This document shows, piece after piece, positions 52,180 through 61,834 of a stretch of 64,000 bases of DNA. This DNA comes from Aphrocallistes beatrix. Its lineage: Eukaryota > Porifera > Hexactinellida > Sceptrulophora > Aphrocallistidae. The stretch covers positions 1,984,001 to 2,048,000 of the forward strand of contig OY725489.1 of the NCBI GenBank assembly GCA_963281255.1, written 5' to 3'. The position numbers and the translations under genes were made by a program. Below the pieces are notes generated by a model that did not search any database, was not told the DNA's origin, and saw only the letters and a list, made by a program, of their open reading frames with translations. How positions within the stretch are numbered: the first letter of the stretch is position 1; the number at the start of each line of letters is the position of its first letter.

Positions 52180-52191
52180 GAGTATTTAATA

Positions 52192-52568
52192 CCGTATTGC
52201 TTCGAATAAGCGCCCGGGCGCTTATTTATTTCGTGCACCCTTTAGACCCGGCGCTTATTCAAACCGGCGCTTATTCAAGCCCCGGTGCTTATTTTTTTCA
52301 TTCGCTATTTTGACCCGGCGCTCTTTTTTTTGTTTACTACATTGACTGGCACTTTTATTTTTGCCACAACTGAGAATGTTAGTTCTATTAAAAAAGGATA
52401 ATGTAATGTTTCAAAAAGCACTTCTATCTATGCCACTACTGAGAATACTAGTTTGATATGATGTTCAGAGAACTAAAATGCCCCGGCGTCCGACGCTTAT
52501 TCGAGCCCCGGTGCTTATTCGAGCCCCGGCGCTTATTCAAGCCCCGGCGCTTATTCAGGGAAATACGG
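52192..52568. mobile_element. Family H MITE with GCGCTTATTC repeats
   Basis: TA flanks; ends CCGTATTGCTTCGAATAAGC and CAGGGAAATACGG. Arms carry repeated CCCCGGCGCTTATTC units. Inserted at the right edge of the KDZ element. Confidence 0.75.
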
Positions 52569-52639
52569 TATATGCAATTAGTGTTGATTATTGATTATTT
52601 GTACTAAAAGCCATATATTGAAAATTACTTTTCGCATGC

Positions 52640-52840
52640 GAATAAGTAACAATTACGGATCAGATTCAAGGAACTGCCAAACTAAAAATTTGGACCCCCC
52701 TAGGATGGTTCCCCGGTTCTTATATTTCGAAATATTTGGACACCCCCTCGAACTAATATTCAGTATCATACAAAATATAGGGACCACCATTATGCAGAGT
52801 CAATTGCAAGAGAAAAGTCGACCAGAGGACTAGTTTTCAG
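52640..52840. repeat. Family K fragment
   Basis: Shares GATTCAAGGAACTG and the TATTTCGAAATATTTGGAC region with 58,360-58,510, in inverted orientation. Confidence 0.5.
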
Positions 52841-52969
52841 CGGCTGTTATGTACAGGTGATCGCTATATTGAAGGCCACTATAGCACGTTCTACTGTATT
52901 CCTCTTTGGCTTTGGTCATCTAATTATTAACCAATTAAAATTTCCCTGTTTTGAATCAACAGTTGGCGT

Positions 52970-53285
52970 CTTATCATAATTCAAATCGGACAATCCATTC
53001 AAAAGTTATTACGACAAATGATCAAGAAGTACAGACAAGATTTCCAGATTTAGCGGTCTGTTGAAATCCCATAACTTTAAAACTATAAGTGTTAGAGCTT
53101 ATAGTATTATCAAGGAATAGGAAACTGCTATTTCTTCAGTTTTTAATCGCTAAAGCTAAGCTCTAACACTTGTAGTTTTAAAGTTATGGTATTTCAACGG
53201 CCCGCTAAATCGGGAAATTTTGTCCGTACTTCTTGATCATTTGGTAATGACTTTTGAATGGATTATCTAATTTGAAAATCTTCTC
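52970..53285. repeat. Foldback repeat
   Basis: Arms ATGATCAAGAAGTAC ... TCTAACACTTGTAGTTTTAAAG and complements around a centre near 53,130. Confidence 0.7.
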
Positions 53286-53442
53286 TTCTATGCATACAGT
53301 ATAGCGAGTCTTACTTGACATTTTAATAGCTTATAATATCTATAATTAGCTGATATCACGAATCCGATTAATTAAATACTCATTAAATTAAGTTCAGTGC
53401 ATATAGTACATACCTTACAAGCATACATACACATGCACATAG

Positions 53443-53526
53443 GACGCCGAACCCGGGGGGGCTGGGGGGGCTTGAGCCCCCCCTAGAACTACAAATTTGG
53501 CCATAAATTTCGAAGTTCGGCGCCTC
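53443..53526. repeat. Short GC-rich hairpin element
   Basis: GACGCCGAAC ... GTTCGGCGCC ends and GGGGGGGCT/AGCCCCCCC inside. Related to 25,576. Confidence 0.6.
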
Positions 53527-53883
53527 AGCACATACATACACATAAATATGTACATGCATAACATACACTTACTTTTATTGAATTGTACAGCGCACTTGAA
53601 CATATTAATATGGAATCTGCGCAATATAAATGTATATTATTATTATTATTATTCCAAAGAGAATTGCATTAAGAATCGGTTTTTCGGACTTTGGGGGCCA
53701 AAAGATTGCCTCCCGAAACTTGGATGCCTTTGACTAGCTTCACTGATATTTTGACCTTGTTCAGATTTTTTTTGGTTTTCGTCGATTATTCCTTGGCTAC
53801 ATTATTACTTGTATTTATTAAATCAAATGTATTTATAGTGTTGGATATGTGTATTCATCTATATAAAACGGCACTTGTCATTT

Positions 53884-54217
53884 TTAGAATTAGATATTTC
53901 AGTTTTTCGACCATAACTCAGCCATTTTAGATGATAGAAGAGTCAAATTTTAATACAATGTGTATATTAATATGCCTCACATAGAATGCAACTATTATCA
54001 AAAAATGATGACTCATCACTCTGTTATGACGTCATCATTACGCATCAATATTTAAAAAAATGACAAATTTGGTGGTTTTTCGTGCGATATCGATTATAAC
54101 AGTCAGACAGACGTATTTAGAGATATTTTCTCCCTTATAATTAATCAATATGACCCCAGGCCCCCGAAAGGTGCCTCCGACGGAGACAAAGTGTCCGCCA
54201 GCCTCGAAGCGCGCTTG
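53884..54217 (+). mobile_element. Family A element, 5'-truncated
   Basis: From TTAGATATTTCAG through ATGACGTCATCATTACGC to GAAGCGCGCTTG/T. Confidence 0.65.
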
Positions 54218-54224
54218 TTATTGT

Positions 54225-54990
54225 TGTTTTTAAGCACATTTTAAAGCGTAATTAATGTATGATTTTCGAAGATAATCAAGGTAACTTTTCTAATGAAATG
54301 TTGCTATATTCCAGCGTTGCAATGGAAACGTATTTATATCATTTGAGTCGATATCTTGAAAACCGTTACAGTTAGACATTCAAATTTGACTATATTTGAT
54401 AGATAATAGGCTACTTTCTATTAGCTTCTGATACATTTTATATCACTAAATCTTAAGGTTTCGATCTAGTGCAATTTACCAAATATGATTCATAAAATAT
54501 ATTGCACTATCTCAAAAAATAATGCTATAAAATGTATTAGGAGCTAATAGAAAGTATCCTATTATCTACAAATATAGTCAAATTTGAATGTCTAACTTTA
54601 ACGGTTTTCAAGATATCAGCTCAAATGGTATTAATAAGTTTCCATAGCAACGCAGGAATGTAGCAACATTCCATTAGAAAATTTTTCGAATTAACCCGTT
54701 CCTACCTTGATTATTTTCGAAAATCAGACATTAATAACGCTTTAAAATTAAAACAGGTCAGAATATTACTAAAATTTATCTTAAATCTGTGAAAAATAGG
54801 TGTGCAAAACTACATAACTCGCATTCCACACATAGTGGAGGTAAGCCAACATGATCATGGGACTCCAAAAATACGACTTCCTATTCAACAATATACATCT
54901 CCCATGTCTAACTTGAGCTGATTACGAGACATCAATAATACACAATGGACCCGAGATTGAACATACAGTCCTTACTTAAAGGAGTCTATG
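54225..54990. mobile_element. Family J foldback element, left end missing
   Basis: A palindromic core (54,235-54,760, centre near 54,500) and right end CTTAAAGGAGTCTATG match the complete copy at 59,844-60,522. The left terminus is replaced by the family A copy. Confidence 0.7.
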
Positions 54991-55280
54991 GTCCAAACAA
55001 ACAGTAAGCACATGGTGCCTCTAATCCATACCCTACTCCCCGATTGATTTTTTCTTCCCTCACTTCAGCAAAACCTATATTAACTTCTCTTCTGACTAAT
55101 TTAAACTTTTTTTAAACTGTTATGCTAATAAGTTAAAGTCTTTACTATATAATTTATTGTTATATGGGGGCAACCACCGAAGGTCCGATACAAGTACTGC
55201 TCCCAAAAGTGTCCCATTTCAGAGGTTTACCTGTATAATTAATACCTCTTTTTTGTCTTCAATTGACGTTCTAATTAAGG
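54991..55280. other. No feature recognised
   Basis: Spacer without gene or repeat signal. Confidence 0.35.
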
Positions 55281-55284
55281 TGGG

Positions 55285-55560
55285 GCCAGGTATTGCAGCC
55301 CAGATTAACCCCCATCCAGTTTAACCCCGAGTATAATCTAGGCTAGCCCAGTTTAACTCCCAGGGTATAATCTTGACTAGCCTAGTTTATACCACAGAAG
55401 TTAAACTGGGCTAGCCCAGATTATACCCCAGAGCCTATTTTAACCCCCAGGGGTTAAAATAGACTAGCCCATGATATCCCGCAAAGGTTAAACTGGGCTA
55501 GCCTAGATTAACCCCCTGGGTATAAACTAGCCTAGCCTAGTTTTCACCCTTTGTAAATAA
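55285..55560. repeat. Degenerate minisatellite of palindromic units
   Basis: About seven diverged units of roughly 40 bp containing AACTGGGCTAGCCCAGATTA and CCCCAGGGGTTAA-type palindromes. Confidence 0.7.
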
Positions 55561-55619
55561 TTACTAATGAAATTATAGTGAATAATAATTCTTCTAAATC
55601 TGCTGCTAATACAATAATG

Positions 55620-57205
55620 AATCTAAGAGACTAATGAACAGATAGGAAAAAAATTGTCTATGCTTCTAGTATCATTGTATATTGATGACTCTACGTTGAA
55701 GTGTTTAGCTAAATTTTCCAGATGCAATGCAGTTTCTGTTGTTTTTGTCAATGTTAAAAATGCAGGATACGTATGTAAGCAATTCCATAGAATTCCCACT
55801 ATTTGCATACACAACGGTACCTTGTTGAATAAGATTAGCTGTGGCCAGTATTTCTGCTTCGGTTGGCCGAACACCACTGGAATCAATGGCACTTTCGCTG
55901 ACATAATTGGAAACCGTTTGAGAAAGATACTTTCTGTTTCACTCTACCACTCAACTACCACTCATGTGATAGACGACTTTATTACGAATTATAATATGGC
56001 TACCTTCTGATCCTGTTAGGATGTAACTAGGGTTTTTAATCCCGGTCAGAAATTCCAATCCCGGGATTTCGGGATTGACAAATTCTGAATCCCGGGATCC
56101 CGGGATTAGTAATTTTCAAGAATTGGTATGCTAGTATTTGTATATAGTTTAATATAACGTGACTATTTATGAATTACGGAAATAATATGAGTAATGAATA
56201 ATGAATATAGAATTAACATCTCTATTTCTTGTCTTTTTTCAGGTTGTTCCTAATAAATACAAGTGTGTCTAAAGTGCTATCATTCAGCCTTGTTCTTAAC
56301 TTGTTGCATAGATATCCTGAGGATCAGTATCCCGGGATTGAAAAATGAATCCCGGGCAAAAACAAGCCGGGATCCCGGGATCGGGAATCCCGGGATTAAA
56401 AACCCTAGATGTAACTTATTGATCGGAAATAGCAAATACCATCACCTTTAGTTCTGTATATCCGCGCTGGTTTAGATAGGTAGCCAGGTTTTCCAAAGTT
56501 TTGGGTCTTGCATAAATTCAAATAGAAAACTTTGGCAACATCTTTTCTAGATTCAGCGGAAATTGGAGAAAACAGTCTGTTTGGGTTGAATGGTTTGACT
56601 CCTTGTTTAACTCCAATTAAAGCTACATAGCTCATCTGTACACTCGAGTTTCTAAATCTTAGAATGTGATATTGAAATTATTCTCATTTCTTTGATTTAC
56701 CATCTTCAGCTTTATTATTTGAATCACAAACCTTCAAATTTGCAATATTATATATATTTTTTAGTTTCTTTCCAGTATTAATATTCTCTAGGATTGCACG
56801 ACCTTTGTCTAGCAACTCAGTGAATTTTGTAAGGGCCTATCCAGCGTGGTTCCATTTTCGATCCCATCCGATGTATTCGCTTGCTGTTTTCTATGTACAC
56901 AGTCGCGCCAGGTGATCACTCTACTATTAGAATGACGGTAATCAAAGTTGCGTTTTTGGTGTTTCTGTGCGTTTGTGATATTAAATTTTGGCGTTGATAG
57001 ATTCATGCATCACGCCAAGCGCCTGTAAAACTTCTGAGTTCGCCTGCTCAATTGATTTTGGAGGTTTAATGGACGAATCAATTGGTAGCTTCGCACTACG
57101 ACAATACATCGTTGAAATGGAGTACATTTCGTAGAAGCATGAATGCTTGTGTGATAATCAAATACTTTAGTATTCCTGGGAAAATATATATATCCCAATC
57201 ATCCC
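55620..57205 (-). pseudogene. Ginger1 DNA transposon relic: integrase C-terminus plus OTU protease
   Basis: Reading the minus strand from 57,198: KVFDYHTSIHASTKCTPFQ (end of the integrase core), NAQKHQKRNFDYRHS, then in a shifted frame RIHRMGSKMEPRWIGPYKIH, which holds the GPY motif, followed by LENINTGKKLKNIYNIANLK. From 56,635 the OTU part follows: RIYRTKGDGICYFRSIS with the catalytic DGxC, and beyond an inserted MITE ILTGSEGSHIIIRNKVVYHM and RPTEAEILATANLI. Gypsy-type integrase with GPY motif followed by an OTU domain is the published architecture of Ginger1 transposases. The N-terminal and catalytic integrase parts are missing and many frames are broken. Confidence 0.7.
56028..56407. mobile_element. 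hAT-type MITE splitting the OTU domain
   Basis: Ends TAGGGTTTTTAATCCCGG and complement; 8-bp duplication GATGTAAC at 56,020-56,027 and 56,408-56,415. Interior full of CCCGGGAT motifs. Confidence 0.9.
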
Positions 57206-58190
57206 CTCTTTCATAAGCCAATTAATTAGATGAAGCCAATTAACCAGATGTTTTTTTTTACACGATGAATACTGTTAAAATATAGCAAGTTTGTGAATGT
57301 AACAAGACGTAAAACTACCTGAGTAAGCATACAATGCAACGGTAGTTATACGTATATACTAGTACTACATTGGATAGATATTTTTTTTCAAATTTCACTA
57401 TTGATAATCACATCGACTAATAAATAAGATTAAGCTATCGCTTTATTAGTCAAGGGAATTTTGGTAACTTCGTAGATCCAAATCTATGGTTTGGAAAATC
57501 ATTTTGAAAGAATGGTGAAAATTCCCAATGTGAAAATCCTCACCTGTTGTGGAGGCAGCACAAATGTTTTTGGAAAATAAAAAATTACGATCGAGTTTGA
57601 GTGACTCTTGACTTGATACTTTATAATTCTAGAAGGTCACTTCAAAAGGATTGAAAATTGGGAAACCTGAATACTACTGTAGTAGACAACTAGCTATGAA
57701 AATTATCCATTCATTGTTAGCAACAATATGTGTTACTCAAATTTCATTCTAAACCGGAAAATTTGGGATAGATCTGGGAAATCATTACAATCACAATGTC
57801 TGCATTGTGTAGTTATAATACCCGGGTATTGTGTCACTAGAGAACCGAGAACCTGATCTTAGAATTTGAGGAATCATCGACAGCACTAGTTCTAGTGTTT
57901 TTATTGCAAATTTTAATAATTCGAATATTCATTAATTCGAACATTTTTCCCGGCGACATTTCGAATTACGATTGTCAACTGGGAATGCATATTTGGATCA
58001 ACTTGGAATGACATATCGGATATAGTGACCTTTCTAACCTGACAAAAAAGTGAAGATCCAAAGTCTACTGATACCTTTGTTTCACAATGGATACAATTAC
58101 TGTAATTGCGTACTATTGTTGGGTTATCTTAAAATCCGAGATAGGATGGGACAGCTGCGGGATAATATATATTTCGGATTTTGAATAAAA
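57206..58190. other. No gene recognised
   Basis: AT-rich with no coding signal or clear repeat, apart from TAATTCGAA-type motifs near 57,915-57,965. Confidence 0.4.
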
Positions 58191-58191
58191 C

Positions 58192-58326
58192 AAGCCCGCT
58201 TCGCTTGCTTGCGCTGCGCGGCTGGCAGACACTTTTTGTTCGCCGGAGGCGCCCGGGGTCACATTGATTAATTAGGAGGGAGATAACATCTCTAAATACG
58301 TCTGTCCTACTGTTATAATCGATAAA
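58192..58326 (-). repeat. Family A 3'-end fragment
   Basis: Reverse GC-rich tail (CAAGCCCGCTTCGCTTGCTT ... GGGGTCACATTGATTAA). Confidence 0.65.
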
Positions 58327-58359
58327 AAATAATCAACAATCATTATCTACGTACTTTCG

Positions 58360-58672
58360 ATGATCATGATCTTCGTACTACCTTAGGATCATGATCTTCT
58401 CTGAAATATTGGTTCCGGTTGGTCCAAATATTTCGAATTGTAGGGCCGGGAGATACCATCCTATAAGGATCCAATTTTTTTTGTGACAGTTCCTTGAATT
58501 TGATTCTTAATTGTTCGCATGCGAATAGTGGCTTATTCGCAAGCAAATAGTAGCTTATTCGCATGCGAATAGTGAGGTATTGAAAAGTACTGCGAGCATG
58601 CTCACTAGTACTGAGAGCATCCTCATTAGGTACTGAGAGCATGCTCATTTTACGAATACTTGTAAGCTTTAA
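58360..58672. repeat. Family K element arm
   Basis: Repeated TTATTCGCATGCGAATAG and ACTGAGAGCATGCTCA blocks ending ACTTGTAAGCTTTAAT. The inverted partner is at about 61,400-61,535. Confidence 0.6.
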
Positions 58673-58925
58673 TTTTTAAAGGTAGTTGTTTTCAATCTGT
58701 TCCATTGAGCGGTTTTAACCCTTTTCTTCTTACCCTTAAATGGCACTGGCAATGTTATGACAAGCTGAATGCATGGTTCCTTTGGGAGCCGGACACTTCC
58801 CCCCCGGACATTTCCCCCCTGGACACTTTTCACCCGTTAATGTATGACATTTTCACGCGGACAATTCCCCCCAAACGGTTTACATTGATCACCTCTATGT
58901 TGATTATTTACACTAAATAGAATCC

Positions 58926-59820
58926 ACCCAAATTTGTGGTGTTAACAAAAAACTATCGATGGATGTTTTTTCACTTTTCTCAGAATATTTATCGAAAAAT
59001 CCATTCAGGAAGATGCGATACCAATATATGGCTGATGAAACTTTCTCAATCGATGCTAGCAGCATTAGCATTTGTTTCTTTAAATGACATAATAAATGCA
59101 TTCGATATGGTTGTAGCCCGGATGCCAGAATAACTTGATCCAATAATAGATTATTTCGAAAAAAATTATATTGGAGTGATGCATCGTCGAGGAAAACGTC
59201 CGCCAAAATTCCCGCTAGAATTAGGGAATATAAATAATCGGTTTGAAGAAGAAGTTCCGGAAACAAATAACCACGTAAAGTAAAAGTAAAGTTTATAGAT
59301 TTACATATATACCCCCCGAATCCATGCTAATATGTTCTCAGGGGGTTCACAATCTGGGTGAGGTGCTAAACCTACTGATTGTTGCTGACTGAGGTGTATG
59401 CAGCATGTGTGTATGTATATGATAGCATGTTTACAGAGAAAAACTCGGCTATCAGTAGACAAGAAATATAGCACCTAACTTTACCTTTAGCAAGATGACA
59501 TCCCTTAGTGCTTTCAGCTCACTAAGGTTCTGCAAGAGTGTAGGCTCAGATTACATTTCCGAAGCAAAGTAATTGAGAACAAAATGCAAATGACTAGGAC
59601 GAGGTTAGAACCCGTGACCTAAGTCTTGGTGTTCAAACGCCATAACCACTGCACCACCCAAGCAGAATTGGAGATGATTCAAATGGAAGCTGGCGAAGCA
59701 CCTTCTCCTCAGAAAATACCTTGAATCTAATAACAGAATACAAGCTATTGTTAAGGATATGCCAATATAAGTACTCTTACCATTCTTAGAGGAATAGCCC
59801 ATAATTTATCTTTCTAAAAT
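58926..59820 (+). pseudogene. MULE transposase relic, split by a SINE
   Basis: Before the SINE: GCFFHFSQ-like FFHFSQNIYRK (58,965-58,997), MLAALAFVSLNDIINAFDM, YFEKNYIGVMHRRGKRPPKF and ETNNHVK. After it: EMIQMEAGEAPSPQKIP and LTILRGIAHNLSF to 59,818. This is the C-terminal half of a MULE transposase of a different subtype from that at 39,372. About 30 residues expected at the insertion are missing. Inactive. Confidence 0.65.
59283..59660 (-). mobile_element. tRNA-derived SINE
   Basis: On the minus strand the head reads GGGTGGTGCAGTGGTTA (matches the RNA polymerase III A box TRGYNNANNGG) and, 40 bases on, GGGTTCTAACCTCG (B box). It ends in a tail of ACTTTT-type repeats at 59,283-59,300. About 380 bp. 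This is the only retroelement recognised in the window. Confidence 0.75.
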
Positions 59821-59843
59821 TATTATATTATATTCCTTTTAGC

Positions 59844-60522
59844 CATAGACTCCTTTAAGTAAGGACTGTAGGCGTTCAATCTCGGGTCCTGGATCTTGGG
59901 TCCATTGTGTATTATTGATAGCCCGTAATCCGCTCAAGTTAGACATGTTAGACATTAAATCTTAAGGTTTTCGAGATATGGTGCAATATATTTTATGAAT
60001 CATATTTGTTAAATTGCACCATATCTCGAAAACCTTAAGATTTAATGTTATTAAATGTATTAGGAGCTAATAGAAAGTAACCTATTATCTATCAAATATA
60101 GTCAAATTTGACTGTCTAACTGTAACGGTTTTCAAGATATATGGTATACTTACGTTTCCATAGCAACGCTGGAATGTAGCAACATTCCATTTGAAATGTC
60201 CAAATATTTCGAATTAACCCGTTCCTACCTTGATTATCTTCGAAAATCATACATTAATAACGCTTTAAAATGTGCTTAAAACAGATCAGAAAATTGCCAA
60301 AATGTATCTTAAATCTGTGAAAAACCACATAACTCACATTCCACACATAGTTGAGGTAGGCCATCATGACCAATGGACTCTAAAAATACGACTTCCTATT
60401 CAACAATAATACATCTCCCATGTCTAACTTGAGCGGATTACGGGCTATCACTAATACACAATGGACCCAAGTCCCAGGACCCGAGATTGAACGCCTACAG
60501 TCCTTACTTAAAGGAGTCTATG
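59844..60522. mobile_element. Family J foldback element, complete
   Basis: Ends CATAGACTCCTTTAAGTAAG and complement, 8-bp duplication CTTTTAGC (59,836-59,843 and 60,523-60,530). Arms fold around a centre near 59,990-60,010. No gene. Confidence 0.85.
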
Positions 60523-60671
60523 CTTTTAGCCTAAATTGTATGGTATTCGTTTAATTATTATTAATTTTCAAATAATTTAACCAAATAATTATTACATTAT
60601 ATATTAAAGACATCTTAATATATAAACAATCAATGGGGGGAAAAATCACTCATTAACGGGGGGAAGTGTCC

Positions 60672-61395
60672 TAGACCCAGCTCTTTTAGATCTGCGAAGT
60701 TTGTTGTGTGTGGTATTTCCATTTTTTGTCAGGAAATACATGCATCGTAGGGCATCCCGAAAAGCAACTTCATCAAGTGTAAGAATGCTAGCATCTTCAA
60801 TTCCTTGTCTGTTTTGTTGCAGCCCGTCCTATTTCCTCATTGTAGGTAATTGCACTTGCTTCATGGGCAACACAGCCTTCGTGTTGTAGAAGATGGTCGG
60901 GTTGGTTCTCCGTGAACGCCTCACTTACAAATACTTTGTTTTGATGCCCCCATCTTCTTTTAACACCAGCCAGGGATGCTTATCCCATCACTTTGTGTCA
61001 GCAAAAGATCGCCAGGAAAACCTTTTTCCCGGCGTGTTGTCGAACTCGAGTACACTATGAGTACACTATGATTCATCCAGGGATTTTGTAGAGTCAGTTG
61101 TGGAATGTGGCCAGTGAGATCTGTTCTAGACTGAAGGTAATATGCCTTTACTGACCAACTTTCGCCTTCTTCTTGGTGGCAAATAGCTAGCAAACGACAT
61201 CGCAATGAGTGAAAGGCATATGGAGACGAACCGAAGTGCCATGCAATTTATCGAAATAACTGGGTGATTAGATGCTGGTACGATCTAAACAAAATTGAAT
61301 GTATGTAGTAGTATGTATATTTGTTATATTACAAGTCTCATTCACGCACATATATTTGGCTAATTTATAAACTTTGGACCAGATATATATCGATC
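60672..61395. other. Unassigned; possible decayed coding DNA on the minus strand
   Basis: A frame at 60,960-61,205 has ordinary-looking composition (WSVKAYYLQSRTDLTG, then NPWMNHSVLIVYSS) but I do not recognise it, and flanking frames are broken. Confidence 0.3.
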
Positions 61396-61535
61396 CATTA
61401 AAGATTAAAGCTTACAAGTATTAGTTAATAAGCTCTCAGCACAACTGAGCATGTTCTCAGTACGTAATGAGCATGCTCTCAGTACTTTTTTTTAATAAGC
61501 GAATAGTAGCTTATTCGCATGCGAATAGTCGTTTT
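61396..61535. repeat. Family K arm, inverted partner of 58,360
   Basis: AAAGCTTACAAGTATT, TGAGCATGCTCTCAGTAC and TTATTCGCATGCGAATAG in mirrored order. The pair brackets 58.7-61.4 kb. Confidence 0.6.
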
Positions 61536-61834
61536 TATTACCTCCTAAAAGCACACCTTTCGAGATTCGGTTTAATTTTAAAACATATGTACCTGACAGG
61601 CTTGGACCGGGTCAAGATTTTTTGACCCGGTGACCCGACAGACCCGGTTTGGTATGACCCGCCATGACCCATTATTCTAGGAAATCCTTGTTTTATGGTT
61701 ACACATTATTAAATATTGATGTTGATAAATTAATTACGTATATATATATTAGAAATTGACTACTACTAGATTGAATGATCATTATAATAGAGAAAGCTTA
61801 AAATAATTTAAGTAAAGTAAAGTATTGAAGTTCG

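Larger units (their letters stand above)
44788..52190. mobile_element. KDZ (Zisupton-like) DNA transposon with a two-gene cargo
   Basis: The left end holds TTATTCGACAGTCGCTTAAC (44,802) and the right end four tandem copies of its complement (52,092-52,179), so inverted subterminal repeats bracket 7.4 kb. The minus strand encodes a KDZ transposase; the plus strand encodes a gene with an NRF1/EWG-like domain and a Ulp1-type protease. Within it lie a family B MITE and a 1.3-kb palindrome. The right border is blurred by a MITE inserted at 52,190. No clear target duplication was found. Confidence 0.75.
58791..60671 (+). mobile_element. MULE element with later SINE and foldback insertions
   Basis: Ends GGACACTTCCCCCC and the complement GGGGGGAAGTGTCC at 60,671, with GTTAATG just inside both. 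It carries a MULE transposase relic interrupted by a SINE and, beyond the coding part, a family J element. Confidence 0.6.

Noticed and set aside
44788-52190. Host gene cluster or defence locus with protease, PHD finger and DNA-binding protein
   Set aside because: Inverted subterminal repeats and the opposing KDZ transposase explain the cluster as a single transposon.
56809-57198. Retrovirus or Gypsy remnant
   Set aside because: The integrase-like end with GPY motif is followed by an OTU domain, the Ginger1 DNA-transposon layout, and no reverse transcriptase, gag or LTR is seen.
59600-59660. Possible tRNA gene
   Set aside because: A and B boxes are present, but the ends do not pair as an acceptor stem and a long body with a repeat tail follows, so it is a SINE head.
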